Assembly (NCBI GenBank): GCA_017507125.1
Contig: JAFWBQ010000136.1
Span: 1 to 32,727, forward strand
Source: Lentisphaeria bacterium
Lineage (GTDB): Bacteria > Verrucomicrobiota > Lentisphaeria > Victivallales > Victivallaceae
Length of the DNA: 32,727 bases
Direction: 5' to 3'
Shown: piece after piece, positions 24,371 to 32,590 of the stretch
Layout of the letters: each line of letters opens with the position of its first letter
How positions within the stretch are numbered: position 1 is the stretch's first letter
Made by a program: the position numbers and the translations under genes
Notes under the pieces: model-generated
The model's input: the letters and a program-made list of their open reading frames with translations, nothing else
The model's database searches: none
What the model was told of the DNA's origin: nothing

Positions 24371-25144
24371 TTGGATTCCTTACAGGGAAAATATATTGAC
24401 AAGATCCGCAAATTAGCGGGAGAGTGTATCGGCCGCTTCGGACTGATCGAAGAAAACGACCGGATCCTCGCCGGACTTTCCGGGGGGAAAGACAGTTTCA
24501 TCCTTCTCCATGTCCTTCATTTTTTTCAAAAAGTCGCTCCGGTGAAATTTGAAGTTATCGCCGGCACCATCGACCCCGGCTATCCTGAGTTCAATCTTCA
24601 AAGCATCAGCGACTACTGCCGTGCCCGTAAATGGAGTCATTACAGTGTAAAAATCCCCATGACAGAAATCCTTTCTGAAAAAAAACTTGAAGCAGCTCCC
24701 TGCGGCTTATGTTCCCGTCTCCGCCGCGGAAAACTTTACGGTCTGGCAAAAGAGCTGAAGTGCAACAAACTTGCCCTGGGGCAGCACCTGGACGATTTGA
24801 TTGCTTCTTTTTTTATGAGTCTCTGCCGGGGACAGGGCATCAAAACCATGGCACCGCTTGCAAAGCCCGAAAATCCGGAGCATCCCACAGTGATCCGTCC
24901 TCTTGCTCTTGTGCCTGAAGAGCTGCTCAAAGAGACTGCTTCGTGTAATTCCTTCCCCAGCGCGGGCAGCTGCCGTTACGAAGAACTTCTTGAATCCGGT
25001 GACCGTCAATATTTCCGGAGCCTTGCGGACACTCTTTCAGAGAGGATCCCGGATTTCCGCAGCAACTTCATTCACTCCCTTGGACACATAGAGCCGGAGC
25101 ATCTGATGATCGCTCCGGCTCTGTTGACGAAAAATTCAAAATGA
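24371..25144 (+). CDS. TtcA-like tRNA 2-thiocytidine synthase
   Basis: A PP-loop ATPase of 257 residues, like TtcA, which thiolates cytidine 32 of tRNA using an iron-sulfur cluster. The ATP pyrophosphatase loop is SGGKDS at 37-42. The cluster-binding pair is C111 and C114 in PCGLCSRLRRG, as in TtcA. GQHLDD (137-142) takes the place of TtcA's GHHRDD. The C-terminal CxxC of E. coli TtcA is not intact: only C192 and C201, in SCNSFPSAGSC, are near that place, and C201 is the likely third ligand. The start is a TTG at 24371, because upstream in-frame codons are closed by a stop and no ATG is near. No firm promoter was found. It ends 3 bases from the convergent repeat-protein gene without a visible terminator. 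A related tRNA or protein sulfur-transferase is the main alternative. Confidence 0.85.
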   Translation: MDSLQGKYIDKIRKLAGECIGRFGLIEENDRILAGLSGGKDSFILLHVLHFFQKVAPVKFEVIAGTIDPGYPEFNLQSISDYCRARKWSHYSVKIPMTEILSEKKLEAAPCGLCSRLRRGKLYGLAKELKCNKLALGQHLDDLIASFFMSLCRGQGIKTMAPLAKPENPEHPTVIRPLALVPEELLKETASCNSFPSAGSCRYEELLESGDRQYFRSLADTLSERIPDFRSNFIHSLGHIEPEHLMIAPALLTKNSK

Positions 25145-25147
25145 TTT

Positions 25148-25624
25148 TCAGCGGCGTTTAGAACTCTCTTTCTGACCGCTTCTGAAACCATAAGAATCAC
25201 GGTAAGGCGTTGCACTCTTAGTATCAGAGCTGCCTTTATACTGTCCGGATCCGTCACGGTAAAAAGTCCGGTTGCCGGAAGAAGTCGCGCTCCCCTGCAA
25301 TCTGCCGTGGCGATCCCGGTACAGGGTCTGACTTCCCACTTTCTGAGAAGAACCGGTCATTCTGCCGCTGCCATCACGATAGATGGTACGGTTTCCGGAC
25401 TGAGTCGCGGTTCCACTGATTCTGCCGTTTTTGTCACGGTAAATGATCTGATTGCCGACCTTCTGAGATGAGCCGGTCATTCTGCCGCTGCCATCACGAT
25501 AGATGGTACGGTTTCCGGACTGGGTCGTCGTTCCCGCAATACGTCCGGAGCTGTTACGATAAGTTGCCGCATTCGCTGTAACAGCCAGCAGCACCCCCGC
25601 CATCAGTAAAACTTTTTGCATCAT
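25148..25624 (-). CDS. Exported protein of 20-residue tandem repeats
   Basis: A 158-residue protein with a signal peptide (MMQKVLLMAGVLLAVTANAA). It is then built almost wholly from seven tandem 20-residue units of the form (I/L/F)YRDGSGRMTGSSQKVGNQT. The repeats are rich in Gly, Ser, Arg and Thr and nearly free of large hydrophobics apart from one YR pair per unit, so a beta-solenoid or beta-hairpin array is likely. The tail (SGQKESSKRR) is strongly basic. I do not recognise the family; similar YRDxxGRxxG repeat proteins are scattered among bacteria as hypothetical proteins. It starts 3 bases after the antiporter stop, with GAGGTG overlapping that stop, so it is translated with the antiporter. 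The role is unknown; binding of an anionic envelope polymer would suit its charge but is speculation. Confidence 0.82.
   Translation of the reverse strand: MMQKVLLMAGVLLAVTANAATYRNSSGRIAGTTTQSGNRTIYRDGSGRMTGSSQKVGNQIIYRDKNGRISGTATQSGNRTIYRDGSGRMTGSSQKVGSQTLYRDRHGRLQGSATSSGNRTFYRDGSGQYKGSSDTKSATPYRDSYGFRSGQKESSKRR
25353..25522 (-). repeat. In-frame 60-bp tandem repeats, 120-bp higher period
   Basis: The coding DNA of the repeat protein is organised in 60-bp units. A 50-bp stretch at 25353-25402 recurs without any change at 25473-25522, exactly 120 bp apart, while the alternate units differ. This points to duplication or gene conversion of a two-unit block. Confidence 0.85.
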
Positions 25625-25627
25625 TTT

Positions 25628-27748
25628 TCACCTCACAAGAAATATATCTCTGACGGCGTTGGCATCAGAGGCAGCCAAAACTTCTGCAACTTTATCAGGA
25701 TTGGTCAGCACACCTGCGACCTGAGCCACAAACTGCAGATAGGGCTGTGTGGCATCTTTGGGGCAGAGGCTCAGAATAAAGATATGAGTCGGATCATCTT
25801 CACGGTCTGCCACAGGACATCCTTTGCGTGAAATACCAATGGCGGCAACCAGCTTCTGAGTTCCCTCGGTGCGGGCATGGGGCAGAGCCACACCGCCGGG
25901 CATGGAAGTAGACATAATGGCTTCGCGTTCAAGAACATCTTTTTCGCAAAGCTCAGCATTCTTAAGAACACCGTTCTGCATCAGACGTGCCACAAGTTCC
26001 TTGATGGCATCTGCACTGTTTTCCGCCTTGAGGTTGAAGACAATGGCATCAGGAGAAAGGACACGGTCAATGCGGAGCATATCTTTCTTTTTCCCGTTCA
26101 CAGCTGCGTCAGGAGCGGCAACCGCATCTTCCAGACCGCCGGGAGCGGCAAACTCTTTGAGTGTGGTCATGGCGTGGTGGATCTCCACAAAAGTTTCGTA
26201 CATGACAGTACGGATCAGTACAGCCTCAGAGGGGCTGGATTCAAATTTGAAAGTGTTTCCGGAACGGATCAGAGTAAAAGCAATATCATCTCTGCGGAAA
26301 TGGGTCAGTTCATCGCCGCGGCCGAGTTCATTGTGACGGAATCCTTCACGGCGGAACTTGTCAAGCATGAGGTTGAGAACGAAATCACGGATGGCTTCTG
26401 AGGGCAGCTCATAGAAGGTATTGACAGCTTCTTCTTCTTCAATTTCCTTTTTGACACCTTTCTTCTGGATCGCCAGCACCGCAGCAAGGAGCGGAGGTGC
26501 CACCAGGGTGGTGACAAGAGTCATCATAATGGCGATACCGAAGAGTTTTGAATCAATGACGGGAACTTTGACGCCGTTCAGAGTCATCATGGTGGTAGCA
26601 CCGATACCGGCGATGATCAGAGCCACTTCGCCGCGGGGGATCATTCCCATACCGATACGGACAGAACCGATGAAGTTGAAGTTCATGAAATATGCGGGAA
26701 CTGCACAGCCGACGATCTTGGTCGCAACTGCGATCACAGAGTAGATAAGTCCCCATTTGAGAACAAAGGGATCCTGGAAGACGCGGACATCGACCAGCAT
26801 ACCCATCACCACAAAGAAGATGGGAACAAGGAAGTTTGAAATGCCTTCCAGCTGGTGCTGGACAGCAAAGGAGATGTCGGTTTTGGAAAGACTCAACCCC
26901 ATGACGTATGCACCCACGATCATGGCAAGTCCAGCCTGTTCAAAAAGACCGGCGAGGAGCAGAGAAAGACCGAAAGCCAGAATGGAATAGGTCCCGGAGG
27001 GGGGGAAAACCTTGAGGAATTTGGCGATTTTGTGGGCAAAAATCAAACCGATGGCGGTCACGCCCAGCCAGATGCCGATACTCTTGACGGCAATGATACC
27101 GATGCGGCCCCAGTCAATGCTGCCCCCGGAACCGGAGACGCCCACGATACCCATAACGATGGCAAGACAGATGATGCCCAGCACGTCGTCAATAACGGCG
27201 GCGGCAAGAATGGTAGTGCCTTCAGGGGAGTCGATACGCTTTTTCTCAGAAAGAATACGCGCCGTAATACCCACTGAGGTGGCTGTACTCAGGATACCGA
27301 GGAAGAGACAGCGGGGATCCATGAAACTTGTTTTGAACATCATCATACCGAGAGCATCGCCGAAAGCAAAGGCAAAGATCACTCCGCCCAGACCGACGAT
27401 GGTTCCCGCCACGCTGTAACGGAAAAACATCCGCAAATCAGTTTCAAGACCGGACATGAAAAGAAGGACGATGGAACCGATGGTCGCCAGAGAATAAAGG
27501 GGCGTTGATACCGGCAGCTTTGCGCCTTCCACAAGGGGGAACAAACCATGTTCAAAACCGTGGAGCGGGATCCCGACGCTGCCGAGAACAAAGGGTCCGA
27601 TGATGATACCGGCGACAAGTTCGCCAAGCACTGACGGAACCTTCATCTTCTGCGCCGCAACACCACAGAAACGGGCGGCAAACAGGATGACACCGATCTG
27701 GATTGCCAGAGCGGCAATCTGAACTGCAATGGGCAATTCTTCTTTCAT
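25628..27748 (-). CDS. CPA2 cation/H+ antiporter fused to a PTS EIIA domain
   Basis: A 706-residue inner-membrane protein. Residues 1 to about 420 form a KefB/NhaS-type monovalent cation:proton antiporter with 12-13 spans (for example VPSVLGELVAGIIIGPFVLG and AAAVIDDVLGIICLAIV, whose Asp pair is the ion site). A charged linker (430-560) includes EEEEAV and a run ending in EFAAPGG. The C-terminal 145 residues are a PTS EIIA type 2 (fructose/nitrogen PTS) domain, with the phosphorylation His at H624 in GGVALPHARTEG. Phosphorylation of H624, or its binding role, would let PTS status control ion exchange. This fusion is known in several phyla but is seldom studied. GAGGATTG precedes the ATG. A promoter (27865-27892) and a leader hairpin (27777-27809) precede it. 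The repeat-protein gene follows 3 bases downstream. Confidence 0.92.
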   Translation of the reverse strand: MKEELPIAVQIAALAIQIGVILFAARFCGVAAQKMKVPSVLGELVAGIIIGPFVLGSVGIPLHGFEHGLFPLVEGAKLPVSTPLYSLATIGSIVLLFMSGLETDLRMFFRYSVAGTIVGLGGVIFAFAFGDALGMMMFKTSFMDPRCLFLGILSTATSVGITARILSEKKRIDSPEGTTILAAAVIDDVLGIICLAIVMGIVGVSGSGGSIDWGRIGIIAVKSIGIWLGVTAIGLIFAHKIAKFLKVFPPSGTYSILAFGLSLLLAGLFEQAGLAMIVGAYVMGLSLSKTDISFAVQHQLEGISNFLVPIFFVVMGMLVDVRVFQDPFVLKWGLIYSVIAVATKIVGCAVPAYFMNFNFIGSVRIGMGMIPRGEVALIIAGIGATTMMTLNGVKVPVIDSKLFGIAIMMTLVTTLVAPPLLAAVLAIQKKGVKKEIEEEEAVNTFYELPSEAIRDFVLNLMLDKFRREGFRHNELGRGDELTHFRRDDIAFTLIRSGNTFKFESSPSEAVLIRTVMYETFVEIHHAMTTLKEFAAPGGLEDAVAAPDAAVNGKKKDMLRIDRVLSPDAIVFNLKAENSADAIKELVARLMQNGVLKNAELCEKDVLEREAIMSTSMPGGVALPHARTEGTQKLVAAIGISRKGCPVADREDDPTHIFILSLCPKDATQPYLQFVAQVAGVLTNPDKVAEVLAASDANAVRDIFLVR

Positions 27749-27776
27749 TTTTTCAATCCTCTAACTTTGTAAGTGA

Positions 27777-27809
27777 CTCCGGAACAGCTCTTTTTACCCA
27801 GTTCCGGAG
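27777..27809 (-). promoter_or_regulatory. Inverted repeat in the antiporter leader
   Basis: A perfect 9-base inverted repeat (CTCCGGAAC at 27777-27785, GTTCCGGAG at 27801-27809) has a 15-base spacer. It lies in the roughly 110-base leader between the promoter and the antiporter ATG. It could be a repressor operator or an RNA hairpin that affects translation. It lacks a T run on the minus strand, so it is not a standard terminator. Confidence 0.5.
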
Positions 27810-27864
27810 CGTTAAAAATATCGCTGCATCACCTGTTGTGCCGCAGCATGAAAAAACATTCCCT

Positions 27865-27892
27865 AATATAGCACCTGAAGTTTTTTTTTCAA
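27865..27892 (-). promoter_or_regulatory. Promoter of the antiporter gene
   Basis: On the minus strand, TTGAAA (27892-27887), a 16-base spacer, then TATATT (27870-27865). The start would be near 27858, giving a leader of about 110 bases that contains the inverted repeat. Confidence 0.65.
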
Positions 27893-27944
27893 GATTGATC
27901 TTAAGGTTTCTTTAAATAAATATGTATGGACAGAAACGGGTGTT

Positions 27945-29375
27945 TTACTTTTGTTCCTGCGGAGTGTCGATCACCTTCATGTGTTTCCATTTTCCCTGAC
28001 GGTAACGCAGATAAAAGACGACACCGCAAATGATGACATAGAGAACGCTGATGCTCCAGACGCCCCAGAGGCACCATCCTCTTTTAGCTGCTCCGAAAAG
28101 TTCCCCGAACCAGCGTTGACGGTATGCGGCAAAGAGCAGCAGGCAGGGAATCACATAGGTGAACGCCGCAAGAAAGGTGTGGGCAAGCATGGAAAAACGG
28201 GTGTCCCCGGCACTTTTGATGGCATTGCTGTAAATGATGAAGAGAGCGTCAAAGAAAAGATATCCGGCGACAAAGCGGAGCATGATCCGGCTGTCGGCTG
28301 TGATTTCAGGAGAAACCTTATTGAAAGCCATCAGCAGAGGGTCCGGATAGAAAAAGAAGATCACTCCCAGAACGGCGACATAACAGGCTCCGAGGCAAAG
28401 GGCACTGCGTACAGAACGTTCTCCATGGGGGATGTCACCTGCTCCCACAGACTGCCCCACAAGGATCCCTGCTGTCTGACCGATCCCCAGAAGAGGCGTA
28501 TAGGCCAGACTGTTGATGCCGAATGCAATCCCGGATGCAGCCAGTGCCACAGAGTCAACTTTTCCCTGAAGAATGATAAAGGTTTGAAAGGCGATCAGGT
28601 CGATGGCAAGCTGAATGCCTGTCGGCATTCCGAAACGGAGCAGCCTTTTGAAGATGGAAAAGTCAAAGCATTTGGCAAGACCGTATTTTTTCCATCCCGC
28701 AAGACCGAAAAAAGCAACTGTCAGGATCAGAACGCCCAGAGCTCCTGCCATAACAGTGCCATAGGCGGCACCCCGGATCCCAAGTTCCGGGATCGTTATG
28801 TTTCCAAGGAATGGGAGAGTGATCTTTTTACCGAAAATCAGCAGGTAATTCAAGGAGATATTGCTGATCATTATGATAATGTTGATGATCATGAGCAGCA
28901 CGACTTTACCTCTGCCGCTCCAGAAATTTGCAAGAGCCATAAAAAGAAAATTGATCACAGTTCCTGAGGCAAGGATCTTGTAGTAAACGATTTCCAGAGA
29001 ACGCACTTCGGGACCGTGTCCGAAAGCGTCAAATATCTCTTTTGCGAAAAAAGAGGTTCCCCACATGACAAGACCGCCGATCAGCGCCAGCCAGATCCCC
29101 TGCCAAATGGCACTGCCGATCCGGTGATTTTCTCCGGCGCCGTAATACTGCGCTACAAACGTGCCGCCGTATCCCACAGTTCCCACAAAAAGGCATGAAA
29201 AGGCAAAGGCACTCAATCCTGCCGGAAACGCGGCCGCCATGGTCATGTCGGAATAGGCGGCAAGCATGGCGCGGTCAATAAAAAGGTTGAGGGCATGACT
29301 GATGTTTGAAAGCACCAGCGGCAAGGCGATCACCAGTACCTCACGGAAATTTCCGTTTTGGAAAATGTTTTTCAT
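27945..29375 (-). CDS. MATE-family multidrug/metabolite transporter
   Basis: A 476-residue inner-membrane exporter with about 12 spans in two MatE halves (residues 12-220 and 235-440). Typical features are the opening helix VLVIALPLVLSNISHALNLFIDRAM, an FVAQYYGAGE segment after span 2, and the second-half helix FGMPTGIQLAIDLIAFQTF with GILVGQSVGAGD. The family uses a Na+ or H+ gradient to expel drugs or small metabolites. The PLVLSN...ALNLFIDRAML layout is closer to the NorM/DinF group. GGAG lies about 8 bases before the ATG. It has its own promoter, back to back with that of the esterase pair, and is not coupled to the antiporter (196-base gap). The substrate cannot be told. No terminator of quality was found after the stop. 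Confidence 0.92.
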   Translation of the reverse strand: MKNIFQNGNFREVLVIALPLVLSNISHALNLFIDRAMLAAYSDMTMAAAFPAGLSAFAFSCLFVGTVGYGGTFVAQYYGAGENHRIGSAIWQGIWLALIGGLVMWGTSFFAKEIFDAFGHGPEVRSLEIVYYKILASGTVINFLFMALANFWSGRGKVVLLMIINIIIMISNISLNYLLIFGKKITLPFLGNITIPELGIRGAAYGTVMAGALGVLILTVAFFGLAGWKKYGLAKCFDFSIFKRLLRFGMPTGIQLAIDLIAFQTFIILQGKVDSVALAASGIAFGINSLAYTPLLGIGQTAGILVGQSVGAGDIPHGERSVRSALCLGACYVAVLGVIFFFYPDPLLMAFNKVSPEITADSRIMLRFVAGYLFFDALFIIYSNAIKSAGDTRFSMLAHTFLAAFTYVIPCLLLFAAYRQRWFGELFGAAKRGWCLWGVWSISVLYVIICGVVFYLRYRQGKWKHMKVIDTPQEQK

Positions 29376-29409
29376 TAATTACTCCACGTCATTAAAAATA
29401 CATTCTTTT

Positions 29410-29438
29410 AATATACCACTGAAAGGAGTGTAAAGCAA
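29410..29438 (-). promoter_or_regulatory. Promoter of the MATE gene
   Basis: On the minus strand, TTGCTT (29438-29433), a 17-base spacer, then TATATT (29415-29410). The leader is about 27 bases and contains the GGAG ribosome site. Confidence 0.62.
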
Positions 29439-29469
29439 GAAAAAAACATCTCCTTTTTCAAAAAGTTCC

Positions 29470-29498
29470 TTGACATCCCTTCCGGCAGGATGTATATT
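29470..29498 (+). promoter_or_regulatory. Near-consensus promoter of the esterase pair
   Basis: TTGACA (29470-29475), exactly 17 bases, then TATATT (29493-29498). It is the closest match to the sigma70 consensus in the window. It overlaps an upstream in-frame ATG at 29490, which shows that the real start codon must be downstream, at 29541. Confidence 0.78.
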
Positions 29499-29540
29499 CT
29501 TTACCAAATCAAAATCAGAGAAATTACGGGGATTTTTAAG

Positions 29541-31409
29541 ATGTCAAACTTCGGCGGCCTTATTCAGGAATACTATGTTGAACTTTTCCGGCAGAATGCC
29601 AAATTGCGGCAGAAAAAACTTGCTGCACTGAAAACACCTGAAGATGTATACAAGTATATTGAGGAACTTAAAAACAAGATCCGGGACTCTTACAGATTCC
29701 CGGAAGAAAAAACGCCCCTTAACATAAGACAATGCGGTTCATTCCGGGGAGAAGGCTATACTGTTGAAAAATTGATTTATTACAGCCGCCCGGATTTCCC
29801 TGTGACCGCCAATCTTTATGTCCCTGACAATGCTCTTCCCGGCAAAACGCCTGCGGTTCTCCATTTGCTCGGACACGCTCTTGACGGCAAAGCGTGCGGG
29901 GAGTATCAGGCCGTCGGTATCTCTCTTGCCCGCAAAGGGTGTATGGTCCTTATGCCCGATCCCCTGGGACAGGGGGAGCGGATCAGTTACCCCACACGCC
30001 CGGAGTATCAGAATACCCGGGAACATAATCTGCTGAACCGCAGGCTTATTTCCATCGGCGACAATGTGGGCGCCTGGCGCATCTGGGATGCCATGCGGGG
30101 CGTGGATCTGCTGCTTGAACGCCCTGAAACTGATCCGGAACGGCTGGGCATTGTGGGCAATTCAGGCGGCGGAACCATGACCACTCTGGTCAATGCTGTG
30201 GAACCGCGTCTGAAAGCGGCAGCCCCCAATTGCTACATCACCACCTGGCAGCGCCTTGTGGAAAATGAGCTTCCTGTTGATGGGGAACAGATCGTTCCCG
30301 GTTTTGGAGCCGACGGTGGCGAAATGGCGGATCTGCTCATTCTGAAGGCCCCCAATCCCCTTTTGATCATGGGGGAAAAAGATGACTTTTTTGACATCCG
30401 CGGAACCCGTGAAACTTTTGAAGAGGTCAAACGCATCTACTCCATCCTCGGCGTTCCGGAACGTGTACAGCTCTTTGTGGGCGAAAACAACCACGGATTT
30501 AAATACGCCGGACGCCGGGCGGCGTATGGTTTCTTCAATTCCGTCTTCGGACTGGGGAGCGATGATACAGAACCCGAACACACGGCCGCAGCAGCTGAAA
30601 TGACTTTCTGTACCACTGAGGGGAGTGTCACCCGACTTCCCGGCGCGCTGACGCCCGATGAAGCTGTGCGGCACGAAGTGAAAAAATATGCGGCAGCAAG
30701 AAAGATCCTGACGCCGGATGAAATCAAAAAGCGCCTTGCTGAAATTCTCCATCTGGCCCCCCCCGTCAAGGCGGCCCCCTACCGCCAGCTCCGGCCGAAG
30801 TACGCAGAAGGTGTCGTTGACAACCGTTTCGGTATGGAGCCGGAACCCAATCTGATTACCACGCTTCATCTGATCGCAAATTCAACTTTCATGCACATCC
30901 CTTCCGGAAAAGAGGCAGAACTTTACATTCCTGAGCTGAAAAGTTTTGAAGAGCTGAAAGAACGGAGACTTTCTCCCGGAACTTTCCTTTTCGGATTTGA
31001 TTACCGGGGGGTGGGGGAATCCATGCCCGACGGTTGCGATCAGGGAAGCTGGGCGGAAGATTTCTTCGGGCTTTACCGCAGAGACTACCATTATGATGCC
31101 ATGGCACGATTGATGAATATTTCAGTTATCGGCAAGCGATGTGAAGATGTGATCAAAGCTATACTTCTTTTGAAAGGATCCGGCATTGAAGAGATCACGC
31201 TGACAGCATCGGGTATCGGCATGATCCCGGCGATACTGGCGGCGATCTATTCGCCGCAAAAGGTCAAAACAGCCTTCCCGGCTCATTGCAGGACCATGCT
31301 CGAAAGTTCTCTCAGTGCTTTCGATAATTATCCTCAATCCATGACCCCTCACAACTTTCTCAACATTACCGATCTTGACATACTTCAGGAGCTTGCAGAA
31401 CAAAGATGA
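29541..31409 (+). CDS. Two-domain acetyl-xylan-esterase-like hydrolase
   Basis: A 622-residue cytoplasmic protein with two alpha/beta-hydrolase units. The first (about 70-340) resembles the AXE1/CE7-type and dienelactone-hydrolase-like esterases. S208 in GNSGGG is the nucleophile, D281 or D282 in GEKDDFF the acid, and H318 in ENNHGF the base. The second (about 430-615) repeats the fold (FLFGFDYRGVGES), but its elbow reads TASGIGM and no clear Asp/His pair follows, so it may be inactive. An ATG at 29490 lies inside the promoter, so I chose the ATG at 29541 with GGGGA upstream. It overlaps the SGNH gene by 4 bases. The likely job is removal of acetyl or other ester groups from oligosaccharides taken up by the cell. 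A carbohydrate methylesterase is an alternative. Confidence 0.85.
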   Translation: MSNFGGLIQEYYVELFRQNAKLRQKKLAALKTPEDVYKYIEELKNKIRDSYRFPEEKTPLNIRQCGSFRGEGYTVEKLIYYSRPDFPVTANLYVPDNALPGKTPAVLHLLGHALDGKACGEYQAVGISLARKGCMVLMPDPLGQGERISYPTRPEYQNTREHNLLNRRLISIGDNVGAWRIWDAMRGVDLLLERPETDPERLGIVGNSGGGTMTTLVNAVEPRLKAAAPNCYITTWQRLVENELPVDGEQIVPGFGADGGEMADLLILKAPNPLLIMGEKDDFFDIRGTRETFEEVKRIYSILGVPERVQLFVGENNHGFKYAGRRAAYGFFNSVFGLGSDDTEPEHTAAAAEMTFCTTEGSVTRLPGALTPDEAVRHEVKKYAAARKILTPDEIKKRLAEILHLAPPVKAAPYRQLRPKYAEGVVDNRFGMEPEPNLITTLHLIANSTFMHIPSGKEAELYIPELKSFEELKERRLSPGTFLFGFDYRGVGESMPDGCDQGSWAEDFFGLYRRDYHYDAMARLMNISVIGKRCEDVIKAILLLKGSGIEEITLTASGIGMIPAILAAIYSPQKVKTAFPAHCRTMLESSLSAFDNYPQSMTPHNFLNITDLDILQELAEQR

Positions 31410-32497
31410 AGGAACTTGATATAGAAAAACTTGACCGCTACATGCAGCGGAGAAAAATCAATCCGGAAGGACTCAAATGGCACGATCCTGCCGGAGGGAT
31501 CTTCAAGGTGGAGGGACTCTACTGGTTTGACAAAGAGAAACGCTACAACCGCTTTCCCTCCCAACTTGCTCCCGGTCACAATGAAAAGGTGGTGACTCTG
31601 GCGCGCTGTACCGCCGGCGCGCAAATCCGGTTCCGAACCGACAGCAACCGTATTCTGCTCTCAGTTCGCAATACCAGCAGTTCTGCCGGAGTAACTATGG
31701 CAGAAACAGGCTGCCGGGGTTTTGACCTCTATACCGGGACACCGGGGAAAGAGATTTTCTGGAACACAGCACTCCCCATATCGGGGGATGAAAGCTATAT
31801 TGATGAAATTTTTTATACCGATAAAAAGGAGATGCGTGAATTCAGGCTCAATTTTCCTCTTTACAATGGCGTGCAGAAACTTTCCATTGCACTGGAGGAA
31901 AATGCAGTTCTGCTCCCCCCCTCCCCTCTTGCGGTAAAATCGCCCGTTGTGATTTATGGCACATCCATAACCCAGGGCGGATGCGCCTCCCGTCCCGGAA
32001 CAGCATTTACCAACCGCTTGAGCAGAGCTCTGCAGGCTGAATTTCTGAACTTCGGTTTTTCGGGAAATGGTGTTAATGATCCCGAAACTGCAGAACTTCT
32101 CAGCACCATTGAAGATCCGGCGCTTTTTATTATTGACAGTGAGGCAAACAGCATTTCTGCAGAACTGATACAGCAGCGAGTTCCGCGTTTCCTTGATATT
32201 CTCCGGGCAAAGCATCCGCAGACCCCCATTCTTATCGTAACAAAAGTTCCTTACGGATACCGTTATATCAAAACCCTTCCATCGTTAAAGGAAGAATTCA
32301 GAAAGATCTATCTTGAAAGGCAAGCTGCCGGTGACAGCAACATATACTTCTTTGACGGCAGCACCTTCTGGGATCAGGATGACACAGAACACAACGTTGA
32401 CGGAGCTCACCCCAATGATTCCGGATTTGCGCTGATGGCGCAGAAGCTGGAGCCAATTCTGAGAGAGTTGCTCAAAAAATACGGCTTTCTGAAGTAA
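31406..32497 (+). CDS. SGNH-fold esterase with N-terminal GxDLY domain
   Basis: A 363-residue SGNH/GDSL hydrolase. The N-terminal beta domain (about 30-165) ends its core with GFDLYTG (105-111), the mark of the SGNH N-terminal GxDLY family. The catalytic domain follows: S187 in YGTSITQGG (block I), GFSGNG around 217-222 (block III), and DGAHPND with D332 and H335 (block V). There is no signal peptide. The ATG overlaps the stop of the two-domain esterase by 4 bases (ATGA), so the two are made together. Both probably deacylate the same carbohydrate at different positions, as paired acetyl esterases do in other degraders. A palindrome, GGAGCCGGCTCC (32502-32513), follows the stop but lacks a T run. 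The intron end lies 93 bases further on, in antisense. Confidence 0.9.
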   Translation: MKELDIEKLDRYMQRRKINPEGLKWHDPAGGIFKVEGLYWFDKEKRYNRFPSQLAPGHNEKVVTLARCTAGAQIRFRTDSNRILLSVRNTSSSAGVTMAETGCRGFDLYTGTPGKEIFWNTALPISGDESYIDEIFYTDKKEMREFRLNFPLYNGVQKLSIALEENAVLLPPSPLAVKSPVVIYGTSITQGGCASRPGTAFTNRLSRALQAEFLNFGFSGNGVNDPETAELLSTIEDPALFIIDSEANSISAELIQQRVPRFLDILRAKHPQTPILIVTKVPYGYRYIKTLPSLKEEFRKIYLERQAAGDSNIYFFDGSTFWDQDDTEHNVDGAHPNDSGFALMAQKLEPILRELLKKYGFLK

Positions 32498-32590
32498 ATA
32501 CGGAGCCGGCTCCAGGCTTTGCCGGATGTAGAACAAAATTCTTACCGGATCTGCACACAATCTCAGAGGCAAATATCCGGAAAATCCACA

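Noticed and set aside
25148..25624. Regular 60-bp repeats resembling a CRISPR array
   Set aside because: The units are contiguous without unique spacers, all in frame, and encode a signal peptide followed by 20-residue protein repeats.
32502..32513. Palindrome GGAGCCGGCTCC as a terminator for the esterase pair
   Set aside because: It is only a 12-base palindrome with no room for a loop and no following T run. It may be chance.
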